Source: Vanessa cardui
Lineage: Eukaryota > Arthropoda > Insecta > Lepidoptera > Nymphalidae
Direction: 5' to 3'
Length of the DNA: 64,000 bases
Assembly (NCBI RefSeq): GCF_905220365.1
Contig: NC_061136.1
Location: 10,891,702 to 10,955,701, forward strand
The translations under genes and the position numbers were made by a program. This document shows positions 44,001 to 54,525 of this stretch, one piece after another; within the stretch, counting starts at the first letter, position 1; every line of letters begins with the position of its first letter. Below the pieces are notes generated by a model. The model saw only the letters and a program-made list of their open reading frames with translations, was not told the DNA's origin and ran no database searches.

Positions 44001-44190
44001 AAGTAAAGTAGGCCTGTAAATGTCTATGCTAAGGCTAAAGGTTTCTCTCCATTATGTGCACAATGTTTGGAGCTTACTCCACCGTGCTGCTCCAATGCGG
44101 GTTGGTGAATACGAATATGGCAAATTAATTGAAATTAGATACATGCAGGTTTATGCACTTGTTTTCCTGTATGAGCACGTTTCCTTCTAT
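44001..44190 (-). mobile_element. Degenerate Metulj-like SINE, TTTAC-tailed
   Basis: The left edge AAGTAAAGTAGGCCTGTAAA is the reverse of a TTTAC-type tail. CTGCTCCAATGCGGGTTGGT and ATACATGCAGGTTT are the conserved body. The tRNA-like head is lost. Confidence 0.75.
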
Positions 44191-44962
44191 ATTAACTAGC
44201 TTTACGGATATGGCACAACATTTACGAATAATATAACTTTCTACCATTAAAATAAGATTTAGAATTTAATGAAGATCAATCCCAGAGATTACCTCCTACA
44301 CACAAACTATTATTACCTTATTATTTTTATCAGAATAGATTGAGTAATATATTTTTTCTAAATAAATATCAAAGCTACAAAATTAATAAGGGTATTTTTT
44401 TATGTAATTGAAGGGTGGCTTAAGAACGTCTTATCTTTATTAAGGGCTGAGGTACGCTTTACTTATTGTAAGACAAATCCTTTTATAAGCAACGACTTAA
44501 AAGGAATAAATAATGAATAATTTTTACCAAAATACTCATGTTTTAAATTTTTTTTAATATATAAAACCTTTAAACCACAATTATGGGTGCACATATGCAT
44601 TTAATACAGATAATTTATAGATTAAAATATATTGTTAAAATTATAATTACAAAATTTAAGGATTCAATGGTAATGAAAATATAAACGCGTCTTTTTTATT
44701 TATATACTTATATCAACAGATCTAAAGTATTTACGGTTATACAAAAAAATATACTTTTTGATCGGTTTTAAATTATATATTATCCTTAACTCATCATATA
44801 GGATATATGTTTTTGTGACCAACAGGATTATGTTTTTTATATATATTATTATGAAAACGTATTTAGCGAAAAAAATCTCAGTCTAAACTCTTAAGAATTC
44901 AAATTATTAAAATGATACAAAGACTCAATGTATGAAAGTTTTGCAAATCATGTTTAAATTAG
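44191..44962. other. Anonymous AT-rich DNA
   Basis: Nothing recognised. Confidence 0.5.
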
Positions 44963-45112
44963 TAGATAGGCGGATTGGCAATTGAAACACGTGAATGGAA
45001 GTGGTCACCACTGCATATAAATATCGATAATATAACAAAATACTAACCACCAATTGTCAATGTGCCACTAACTTGGGAAATGAGACGTCCTTTAGTAAAA
45101 CTGACTCATTAT
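44963..45112 (-). repeat. Degenerate LINE 3' tail
   Basis: GTAGATAGGCGGATTGGCAA, GGAAGTGGTCACCACTGCAT, then CAATTGTCAATGTGCCACTA and ACTTGGGAAATGAGACGTCC: the same order as 15148-15366. Ends ~90 bp before the LTR element. Confidence 0.6.
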
Positions 45113-45206
45113 CATTAAAAATTATTGTCGTTTGCGGTAGAATAATCCATGAATAGGTATAAAATGAAAGACATTTTGAAAGACTATTTAAAATTAACGT
45201 ATGTAT

Positions 45207-45514
45207 TGTAGACCCAGCATTCAGATAAACAGGAACATCAAATAATTAACAATATTTAATATGGTTTACAATATTTATTTTTACAGTTTTCTTTACAATC
45301 GTCCATTATTTTTCGTATATAAAGGCAGATTAACAATTCCCATGTCAAATGTAATAATATTCTATTTCTACTTTTATTTATAAAAATGTCAAACCAAAAA
45401 GTATTCATTACATTCATATAATTCTGTGACTGAATATAGCTCAACAGCTAGAAGTTATATAACATTTAATGATTATTTATAAATATTATATTTAAAATAC
45501 TTTATAGGCTTACA
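45207..45514 (-). repeat. 3' LTR of the gypsy element
   Basis: 308 bp, starting TGTAGACCCAGCATTCAGAT and ending TAGGCTTACA on the plus strand; inverted it still reads TG...CA. By direct reading it has no difference from 50324-50631. The 62-codon open frame in it occurs in both LTRs and is not a gene. Confidence 0.95.
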
Positions 45515-45774
45515 GCTCGGCCTTCCTGTTGAGAGCGAGTCCCTTCGCTCCCGGCTAAAAGTTTACAATTTCTTAAAAATAAAACATAATAAAATCTACT
45601 CGCGTATCTCTTTCTAATTTTTTTTGTCCTATTTCTTTCTTATTTATTCAACACAAAATATTATAAATTTTTAAATTAATGCTTAACATTTACTAAGTCA
45701 TTTGTTACAAACGCTATCAGATATTAAACTTGGCATAGGTATCTTTTAAATTATTTTGAAATATTCCTTCTCAA
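45515..45774 (-). other. Gypsy 3' internal region
   Basis: Non-coding. The bases next to the 3' LTR read GAGCGAAGGGACTCGCTCTC then AACAGGAAGGCCGAGC on the minus strand; a weak purine-rich tract is present but not a convincing polypurine tract. Confidence 0.45.
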
Positions 45775-46070
45775 TAGCTCAATCAAAATAAACTTTCTTC
45801 AAGTAGGCTTTTACAAGCACTTTTGAATCGTCATTTAACAATTAAGTGAAACTACCAACAGTTTGGAAAGTAGATTATACCGAGAAGAATCGGCAAGAAA
45901 GTCATTTAAAAAAAATACATTTATGTATCCTGCCTGGAAGTCAACAGGTATTATCTCCACGCTTTTTTATCATCTATAAAATCTTGTATCGAATAATATG
46001 CCCTTTTTTATATTGTATATTTTACAAACGATTTGAATTTACGAAACGGTAAAGTGAAAAATGTCTTCTA
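45775..46070 (-). repeat. LINE 3'-end inside the gypsy element
   Basis: AATCAAAATAAACTTTCTTC, CAAGTAGGCTTTTACAAGCA, CTTTTGAATCGTCATTTAAC, then a CGAGAAGAATCGGCAAGAAA block and TATCCTGCCTGGAAGTCAAC: the same tail as 41747-42075 and in the same orientation. It lies between the pol stop and the 3' LTR. Confidence 0.7.
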
Positions 46071-46109
46071 GTATGTACTCGTATTAGATATGAACTTATT
46101 ATTATTATA

Positions 46110-48450
46110 TTATTCTTCGTCAGAATAATTTTCTTCTGAACTACTTACAAAACCTCTAGGAAAATTTAACCTAGGCTGTATTTTGTCTACTGCAATGATG
46201 GTTATTTTTACGCGATAACACAGCATTCTCAGAGACATATGTTCATATATTGAGAACAATATCTTTATATGATGTGACACTGATACTTTATAACTTGTTT
46301 TGGGACCATTGATTGTATATGTCTTCATATTTAGTCCTAACTGAATGTTTGAAATGTTGTCATTCCGTGATTCAAAGTGGTAAGAACATTTAAAGTGGTT
46401 CATTAAACCTCTCCACCCGACCATTCGCTCTAGGAGTTGCTTCTGCATTTACTTTGTGTTGCACATCATAAAATTTTGTTAATTCATTAAGACGCTGCTT
46501 GTAAAGCTTGTTCCATTATCGGCAATGAGCCTTGTTGAAACACCAAAATTATATTACACAATATGGTCTTTAAAATATCTCATCTTCTTCTTCTCATCTC
46601 ATCTTCAAACTTCGGGTCTTTTCGTGCCGAATTTTGTGAACTTATTAACTATAACAAAAATGTAATAAAATAAACTAAAATAAACTTGATTTTCTTGATG
46701 ATTCTGTATACACGGTTATACTTTAATTTGTATTTCTTTAATATCTTTTATTTGTTATATAGAAGAAGATAGAAAGTCTCGAATTATCTTATTTTCTCAT
46801 TAGCAGATTGTACAGTTGCAATCCAGGTTTCTTATTATTTTTGACGGCGACTGCGACATGTCAAAGGCAGGTTCATCATCAGTAAAATCTTCTGATTTAT
46901 GGTCCCCAACTGAGTTGCGACTAAGTGCGTCGACACGAGACATGCGCGAACCTGGTCGGTAATAGAAGGCACGATCAAACGCTTGAAGCTAAATTCACCA
47001 TCTAGCAATTTGAGATATTAAATCGTGTTTAATCAAAGTTATTCGCAGCGTATTTAAATGCAATACCAATAAGATATAAACACAATTGATTTAATGAAGC
47101 AAACACATTTAATGTTTCAATATCATATGAATGTAGTTTACGTTCCTCAATGTTCCTCAGTTTTGTTTTTTCTATTAAAATAAGATACACTTTTGAAAAC
47201 TTCATTCATATTTGTCTCAAGTAGGATATCACTTAACCCTTCATTACTAGCATCCATTTGAAGATGAGTTTCAGCATTTGGGTTATATAGTGCTTTTATT
47301 TTTATAAATGTTGTAGGTCTTTCTATTGATATTTCTTTTGTTCTATCGAATAATTTTGACTTATCAGTCCCGGACCATTTGAAATCTTTTATTAGTAAAT
47401 CTGTTGGTAGAGCAGCCCTTAAAGCATAATTTCAATAGAACGCTTAAAATATCCATAAGATCACTAAAATTGTCTCATTTCATACTCATTGCTGGGCTTT
47501 GAAACTTGGCTATAACCTCTGTCTTATGCGTACCAGGTTGAATTTCATCATAAATCACTTCGTACCCAAAGGAGTTGATGATTTCTAGAAAGAAATGGCA
47601 TTTACTTAATCTTAGTGTAAGAGCACCTATTTTAAGCAGTTCCAGAACCTTTTCCAAGCACTTTAGTCCTTCGGAGACATATAGTCTATGTAAATTATTG
47701 CGTATTTCATTTTTTGTTTCCATCAATATTTCATGCATAATACATTGAAAAACCGATGGCGCATTTCCATCAAAACCAAAAGGCATTCGATTGAATTCGT
47801 ACTTCGGATGTTACGAAAGCCGTCTTGTATAAGTCTCTTACTCTTCGGTTATTAATGAAAGTAATTATATGATAATAATCTTGAGGCTAGGTCTAAAGAT
47901 GTCAATACATTATTGCCTGATAATTGAAATTACTAACATTTTTTTTCCATTTCAGTTATCTAAATCGTTAATCTAATCTGTTATCAATTTTTCGTTATAA
48001 TTTAAACTATCGTTTTTCTGTATTTCACCAAACGTCACGTTATATGAATCCAAAATGTGTTTGAGCTCTTCAGAATGGTACTTTAATTTGTGAAATTAAA
48101 ATTCTTGGCCTTTATTCACCCAACGAGAGAACACTAGACTTCCTGAATATAAATGATGATCTACAAAATAATTATTTACTTTCATAGAATTTATATACTT
48201 AGCAGTGCGAATTACTTAATTGAGCAACCTCTTTTTAGTTCTATCTGAAATTTAAATCTTTCATACAATCTTTGTTATTTATATTTCTAATGCAATGAAT
48301 GGGTATGTGATCTGATCTTCTCTCGCACATTAAACACTTCGGAGAAAGATTGCTGAACTTGAACCACGGGAAATCTTATTCATTACAGTTGTAACATATA
48401 TATTTTGTATCTAATTTAAAAACTCGTCGTCGTTAGACTCGTATATTTTG
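46110..48450 (-). pseudogene. Gypsy pol pseudogene (zinc knuckle, RT, RNase H, integrase)
   Basis: Read from right to left. At ~48300-48410 is a Cys-rich segment (CYNCNE, CLMC, H..C) resembling a gag zinc knuckle. At ~47900 is LTSLDLAS of reverse transcriptase, then MPFGFDGNAPSVFQ at 47786, and KCLEKVLELLKIGALTLRLS. The YxDD site reads YIDY in another frame, so the catalytic aspartate pair is lost. RNase H pieces QMDASNEGLSDILLE and KLHSYDIETLNVFASL lie at 47080-47270, with FYYRPGSRMSRVDALSRN near 46930. Integrase pieces lie at 46390-46560 (IADNGTSFTS, ATPRANGRVERFNEPL). The last open stretch ends SSEENYSDEE at 46110. Many stops and frame changes; no functional product. Confidence 0.88.
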
Positions 48451-49372
48451 CAGCTTTGTTTTGCTCAACTTTAACGGTTCTAAAATATTTCAGGGCCTAT
48501 TCTGGCTCTGAAAACAGTGCAGCCTGCACACCAATCTTCATAGCATCTCAAAGCACAATCGTCATCTTTAACACCATGCAGTAAACAATCTACAACCTAA
48601 CTTCCATAAATTTAACAAAATCATCTCAGCATATTAATACTGTTTAAAAGGGTCTGTGTACTTAACCGGCTTAGATAACATTTATTTAAAATATATAATT
48701 TTAAATCTTAGACATCATTTCAGCCAAGAACTAAGCATAATCCAATTGTTACTGAATGTTAATTTTAACTTATCTGAACTCTTGTCCGACTGCAATATCG
48801 ACAAAAAAAAAATCTAATATAGCTTCAATACCAGTTGCTATTTTTATGTCGCATAGAAGTAGACGATCACGGCTCACCTGAGTTACTCAAAAAAAAAGTT
48901 TATAACTTTTTTCTCTTACTTCTCGCTTTAAATTTAAATTTAACATTAATGTTTCTGTTATATAATATTACTAAGAGTATCTAATGTTACACTATTTATA
49001 CCTGATCTATAACACTGTCTCTTACAGCTGTGGATTGATTGGAAGAAATTTCTTTTAGAAATAAGCCCGCCATTGTGAACAAAAATTTCATGTATAAAAC
49101 TACGATGTAAAATTTCTCACTCATGTAACACCTACTGGTGTGCAAAGGGATCTGTTCATATAATTCCACCATTAAACTACATTTCCAACCTGACACCCTC
49201 CGCCACGTTGATTACTTATAACCTAACGCTCTCCGCTAGGTTGTTTACTACACTACAACTCTGTATGGCGCACACGCAATATCCTCGTTTGCTCTGAATA
49301 ATAATCTCCTTTTCTCCAGACTTGACTCTTAAACTTGGGTTCTTATTACAAGCTGAAATAGATAGACGCACC
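48451..49372 (-). other. Gypsy internal region, gag equivalent, unreadable
   Basis: This is where gag should lie, but I could not recognise capsid motifs. Only short open frames remain, such as 66 codons at 48996-49196. Confidence 0.45.
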
Positions 49373-49636
49373 ATGCCTTAAGTCTAGTGCTTTCCGACTC
49401 TGACCCTTACACCTGGGTTTTCCTGAGTCTGCACTAGACCTATCATAGGCTACGCTTAGACACTGATTATCATCTCAATCATCCATGATCAACAAAACTG
49501 AAACATGCCTTAAATCTAGTGCTTTCCGACTCTGACCCTTACACCTGGGTTTTCCTGAGTCTGCACTAGACCTACCATAGGCTGCGCTTAGACATTGAAT
49601 ATCATCTCAATCATCCATGGTCAGCAAAACTGAAAC
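49373..49636. repeat. 132-bp tandem duplication inside the gypsy element
   Basis: 49373-49504 and 49505-49636 are two copies, each beginning ATGCCTTAA and containing TCTAGTGCTTTCCGACTCTG and CTTACACCTGGGTTTTCCTG. They differ at only a handful of positions. The copies are more similar to each other than the pol region is to any functional gypsy. Confidence 0.92.
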
Positions 49637-50323
49637 TAACAAATTTAAGCTTAGACACCGCTTTCATAAAAAAAAAATTAACCAAAATCAAAATTAATAC
49701 AGATATAATCAAAGCACATATAACACTCGGCGGTGAATGTCATATTAATATTTTATTTTACCAGCATACCAATACGTTTGCATAAGCAATTTTCTTTTTT
49801 AAATTATATATGTATTTTTGGCATTCTTGGGTTAAGAGAGAATAAAGAGTAAAACAATAAAAACGAAAAGTAATTAATATGTAAAAATAATAACGGATTA
49901 CTGACGTGAACAAAAAAAAAAACTGCTTTATGGAGACAGACATCCTTTCATGGTATCATCCCTCATTGCTGTGTGGATAACGCAGATTCAGACGCTTGGC
50001 TTTTGTTTGGCTGAGGCGGGGTGAACTGTTTCCCGCGAGTTCCTTACGACTTCATCCATCTCATCTGCTTATACCCTTACTTAGCTCCAACTAGCGATTG
50101 GTTACGGCCCGTGTGTGTACATTTAGTTACCTCGCAAGAAAGGAAAAAAAAAATAACAATAATAATAGTCATTATAGTGTTTTGATTAGCTTAATAAATA
50201 AAAATATATTATATTAAAATAAAATAAATTAATGAAATCGCGCACGCACCCTTTATTCACGATCTACGTCCGTGGCGTGGAAAGAAAAATAGTATTATTT
50301 TCCTTTTATCCCACTTCTGAAGC
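49637..50323 (-). other. Gypsy 5' leader
   Basis: Non-coding region next to the 5' LTR. 49925-50130 is GC-richer than the rest, with GGCTGAGGCGGGGTGAACTG and GATTGGTTACGGCCCGTGTG. No ORF recognised. It could hold packaging signals, but that is only inferred from position. Confidence 0.45.
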
Positions 50324-50631
50324 TGTAGACCCAGCATTCAGATAAACAGGAACATCAAATAATTAACAATATTTAATATGGTTTACAATATTTATTTTTA
50401 CAGTTTTCTTTACAATCGTCCATTATTTTTCGTATATAAAGGCAGATTAACAATTCCCATGTCAAATGTAATAATATTCTATTTCTACTTTTATTTATAA
50501 AAATGTCAAACCAAAAAGTATTCATTACATTCATATAATTCTGTGACTGAATATAGCTCAACAGCTAGAAGTTATATAACATTTAATGATTATTTATAAA
50601 TATTATATTTAAAATACTTTATAGGCTTACA
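50324..50631 (-). repeat. 5' LTR of the gypsy element
   Basis: Identical by direct reading to 45207-45514, 308 bp, followed by the GTAT target duplication at 50632-50635. It would contain the promoter and polyadenylation signals of the element. Confidence 0.95.
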
Positions 50632-50635
50632 GTAT

Positions 50636-50916
50636 TTTATAAACAATAGTGAGTTCATATTTTGTCGCTTACGAAATACCATAAAATATTTATTTTCTTT
50701 CTATGAAGTTGGAACGAGTAGCTAGTGACTTATATATTAATGACTTTGATCGATTCGATGTAACTTATTCTTTACTGCTTGATTGTAAAGAAAACTGTAG
50801 TTTTTCATGCACATTCAAACTGGGAAAGATTTTCAACACAAAGTGTAGACGACTGTGAGCCGTCTTCACTTTGTATCTAACAACAAAAAAAACAAACAGC
50901 TTTTCAATTTCTGCCA
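50636..50916. other. Anonymous AT-rich DNA
   Basis: Nothing recognised. Confidence 0.5.
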
Positions 50917-51170
50917 ATTTCCCACTGCTGGGGAACACTCTCCCTTTGAGTAAAAGATTTGGAGTATATGTCACCACGCTGCTCCAGTGCGGGTTGGTGG
51001 ATTCACATGTGGCATAATTTTGTTGACATTAGACATATGCAGGTTTCCTCACGACGTTTTCAGATGAATTATAAACACAAATTCAGCTCATAAAATTCAT
51101 TGGAGCCTGGATTTTGAACCCTCAATCATCGATTAAGATGTACGCGTTCTAACCACTGGGCCACCTCCGC
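50917..51170 (-). mobile_element. Degenerate Metulj-like SINE
   Basis: On the minus strand the head is GGCCCAGTGGTTAGAACGCG, followed by a box B-like segment damaged to GGTTCAAAATCC, then the conserved body with CATGTGAATCCACCAACCCG and a CCCAGCAGTGGGAAATT end with an internal deletion. Older than the copies at 24621 and 58970. Confidence 0.8.
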
Positions 51171-51404
51171 ACTCGCTAACACTAAACGAAATCTAAATAG
51201 GAAGAAGGCAGCTTGTATTCTGAGCGAAATTGTTCAATGGATTTTCAGCGCTTTGCAATGCAAATTACATCGCGGTATTTTTCGCGTAATTAGATCACGG
51301 CTGTGACAATTATAAACTGATGAACTCACAGAATTAGTCCGATTTTTTTAACGCGTTTTATTAAAGTAGTTGGAGATTTTTAAGAACTCCTATTAGATGC
51401 CCTT

Positions 51405-51535
51405 GGGCTACGAAATATTCTTTATTCGATTACCTTAATGTAAAACTATCACCGGTTCGAAATGTAGATTCTACCGAAAAGAACCGGCAAAAAAAGAAGT
51501 AGTTACTCTTTATCACCATTTTAATTAGAGAATAT
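51405..51535 (-). repeat. LINE 3'-end fragment
   Basis: CTATCACCGGTTCGAAATGT, AGATTCTACCGAAAAGAACC, GGCAAAAAAAGAAGTAGTTA on the plus strand match the tail at 41747. Sense is minus. Confidence 0.6.
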
Positions 51536-52345
51536 GTGAATGTATCAACAAAAAACAGAAATCCCACGGTTTTTTATTTTTAATATAATCATGTATTGAG
51601 TAAAAATTTACTTATCAACGTTTTTTGACATTGACACACACACACACACACATGACATTAATGTCACAAATTATTGTGAATATACATAATATTGTTGTAA
51701 ATTGTAACTATAAGTATACCAACTTTATTATAATAAATATACCGAACAGCTTTTTTTATAGTTTGAAAACTCTTTCTATAACTGTAGCATTAAGCCAAAG
51801 CAAAATGTATTAAGACACAATACTAAGAAAGCAACCAAAGAAAGTAATGGAGCAGTATCAATATATGTTAATTTTCTACCTTTTCGAATTGAGTTTATTT
51901 ATATTCGAATAAGTAAACAAACATGTACTTTCACCTAAAAATGTATTTGAAATAAATGCCAATGGTAAAGAAAATATTAAGTCGTCAGTTAATCTCGAAG
52001 TGAGTTATAGGTTCTTAAAGTTAAGAAGACGCGTGAGTTTCGAGTTCTCTCTAGATTTCCGATATTTCACTTATTAAATTGTAAGTACAATCGTAATATA
52101 ATTGTTGTTGTTGGTGTTCCCGATCGCTTCGTAAAGGTCGTCAAGTGAATGTCGGTCTTAATGTCCCACGCCATCATAATATATTTCCAAAATTCTGGTA
52201 TTTATTGTCGCTATATCCATAAGGAGATATTTCCTTATCTTTCTATTTTGTTCTGTTCGTAATATGTACGGTTAGATGACATAATTCAAATACATATAAT
52301 AATTCACAAAGATTTTATTTTTTTATTATTGAATACATAATATAT
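51536..52345. other. Anonymous AT-rich DNA with a (CA)n run
   Basis: Contains an AC dinucleotide repeat at 51634-51652. Nothing else recognised. Confidence 0.5.
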
Positions 52346-52585
52346 TCATATTTATTGACGACCTCCGTGGTCGAGTGGTGTTTACACCGGTTTTAATGGG
52401 TACACCACCCCGAGGTCCTGGGTTCGATTCCCAGCTGAATCGATGTAGATTATCATTAGTTTTCTTTGTTGTCTTGGGGCTGGTTGTTTGTAGTACCGTC
52501 GTTACATCTGATTTTCCATAACACAAGTGCTTTAGCTACTTACATTGGGATCAGAGTTATGTATGTGATGTTGTCTCATATTTAT
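52346..52585 (+). mobile_element. tRNA-derived SINE, second family, with ~10-bp TSD
   Basis: The SINE starts at 52357, GACGACCTCCGTGGTCGAGT, with box A TGGTCGAGTGG and box B GGTTCGATTCC both intact. The body includes TTGTCTTGGGGCTGGTTGTT and ACATTGGGATCAGAGTTATG. TCATATTTAT at 52346-52355 recurs at 52576-52585 and may be the target duplication, although A/T-rich tails make this uncertain. The tRNA-like part has no complete cloverleaf I could confirm, so it is not called a tRNA. Confidence 0.85.
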
Positions 52586-53199
52586 ATATTTTTATTATTA
52601 ATACATAGCGAAAACAACTTCCATCTATTAGGGTGTACCACAATAATACAAAATAAGTTAATGAGAAATTCATGACAATCAATAATTCATTACTATAGTA
52701 AAAACGAATATAAATTATTCAACGCATTAATGTACATTTCGGTAAAAACCTACCATCAAATGGTGAGGTGTACGTCAAAGTGTTTGTAAAACAAATTTAA
52801 TATTCAACGTACCGTTCGTACCAATGCATCGACAGTTTAATCTCTTTATATCCCTCATCGTAACTGACCTACATGCATTAAAAGCATTACGTAGCATGTG
52901 TTAAGCGTCACGAAATATACGGTTATGATAATGACCGCACAATCCCTAACAAAACTGAACGAAGAATGTTTTAATATTACACGTTTCAATATCACTTAGC
53001 TTCAGATTTAAGTGGCATTTCAGATATTAAGAATAACTTTGGTCAAAAATGTATTTTAATAAAACGGTTACATATGCGTATTGATTTTTTAACTTTGCCT
53101 GTTTTCATTGGTACTTACGGTACTTTGTAAAATTTAATTTGAATACCATACACTCATCAAATATCACAGTTTTTAAGCCGAGTAAGGTTTGCAGAGAGA
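52586..53199. other. Anonymous AT-rich DNA
   Basis: Nothing recognised. Confidence 0.5.
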
Positions 53200-53330
53200 A
53201 TGAACCTTGGAGCCGCAATGAAGGAGTTGGCATTGAAGTGTTATAAGAAATGGTTAATATTTCTTACAACGAGAATTTCTATGTGCGTTGTTAACCACCT
53301 ACTATCGAGACCGCCTATATCATAAAAATA
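53200..53330 (+). repeat. Degenerate LINE 3' tail
   Basis: GAAATGGTTAATATTTCTTA and CAACGAGAATTTCTATGTGC, then GTTGTTAACCACCTACTATC, correspond to the forward form of the tail at 15148. Confidence 0.45.
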
Positions 53331-53545
53331 ACTGACACGTGCAAGCATATTTCTTAGAAGTACTATGATGTTTCGATAGAGAGACTTAATTTAATGGCAA
53401 TCAGGTTGGTTTAGATTAGATTCCAATTTTTAATAGAAAATCCGAGAAAAGCCAATTGTACTAGATTGGGGCGTTCTTGTTCTGCACCATAATACTAATA
53501 ATATTCGCATAACTTTTTAACTTTTTTGAGGAAAATAATTATATA

Positions 53546-53824
53546 CAACAACAACAGCCTGTAAATTTCCCATTGCTGGGCTTCTGGTCCCTTTGAAGAG
53601 AAGGTTTGGAACAAATTCCACCATGTTGTTCCAATGCGGGTTAATGGAATATACATGTGGCAGAATTTCTATGAAATTTGACACATGTAAGTTTCTTCAC
53701 GATGTTTTCCTTCACCGCCGAGGACGAGATGAATTATTAACACAAACTAAGCACATAAATATTCTGCGGTGCTTGGCTAAACCAGGTTTGTCCCGCAATC
53801 ATTGGTTAAGATGCACGCGTTCTA
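53546..53824 (-). mobile_element. Metulj-like SINE, head-truncated
   Basis: Minus-strand copy with an AAC-repeat tail at the left, AGCCTGTAAATTTCCCATTG, the conserved body, and the tRNA-like part ending inside box A at ACGCGTTCTA. It lacks the start of the head and box B is damaged. A 78-codon frame crossing it is chance. Confidence 0.85.
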
Positions 53825-54328
53825 TATAATATAATATCATTATATATGTAACGTAAATAAAGGATATATACTCGAAAGTATTTTTAAAACATGTATATAT
53901 TATTTCTAAGGATATTTTTATACTTTATACAAGAGTGATGGCTGATAATGAAATACAAAAACGCTCGGAAGCAAGATAAGGTTTCAACTCGGCTAAAATG
54001 AAAGAGATCGTATCGTGGATGTTCCGGTCATTATAATAAAATTAGCTTCCACCATTTTTTCCCTCACAATGTAACGAAAAAGAAATAGTAACAAGGCTGC
54101 TATTATGATTACAATAACGAGATTAGTATAACATTTTCCAATGTAATATAATTACATAGAAAACAATATATAAATATTTTCTTTTAAATGTTTGAACTTT
54201 TCTTTATATATTGTATGAGATTAATTTTAAATTGATTTTGGTGTTTCCTAAATATTTCATTACATAAGATAATAGTCATGTCTTTGTTAATAAATTATTA
54301 TGTAGCGGATTTGTGTCCAGATAGAATA
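53825..54328. other. Anonymous AT-rich DNA
   Basis: Nothing recognised. Confidence 0.5.
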
Positions 54329-54525
54329 GAGTCGAGATGGCCCAGTGAGGAAAACATCGTGAGGAAAACTGCATGTGACAATTTTCATAGAAATTCTGCA
54401 ACATGTGTATTCCACCAACCCGCATTGGAACAGCGTGGTGGAATATGTTCCAAACCTTCTCCTCAAAGGGAGGGGAGGCCTTTAGCCCAACAGTGGGAAT
54501 TTACAGACTGTTTTTGTTGTTGGAT
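54329..54525 (+). mobile_element. Metulj-like SINE with internal deletion
   Basis: It starts GAGTCGAGATGGCCCAGTG and then jumps directly to AGGAAAACATCGTGAGGAAA. About 110 bp containing the rest of the tRNA-like head and box B are missing. The body and TTTTTGTTGTTGG tail are intact. The 90-codon open frame through it is not a gene. Confidence 0.85.

Larger units (their letters stand above)
45207..50631 (-). mobile_element. Gypsy-type LTR retrotransposon, 5.4 kb, defective
   Basis: Two 308-bp LTRs (45207-45514 and 50324-50631), with TG..CA ends, enclose remnants of zinc knuckle, reverse transcriptase, RNase H and integrase in gypsy order on the minus strand. A 4-bp target duplication GTAT lies at 45203-45206 and 50632-50635. 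The LTRs read as identical, yet the coding region has many stops and frameshifts, and the region next to the 3' LTR holds a LINE 3' end (45775-46070). No env-like frame was seen. A primer-binding site could not be assigned; the bases after the 5' LTR read GCTTCAGAAGTGGGATAAAA. Confidence 0.92.

Noticed and set aside
45256..50561. Two identical 62-codon open frames at 45256-45444 and 50373-50561 that look like a duplicated gene
   Set aside because: They lie in the two LTRs of the gypsy element, in AT-rich sequence without any protein feature; the identity is that of the LTRs.
52357..52450. tRNA-like sequence with good box A and box B
   Set aside because: The sequence continues into a SINE body also found at 42186, and no mature tRNA structure could be confirmed.
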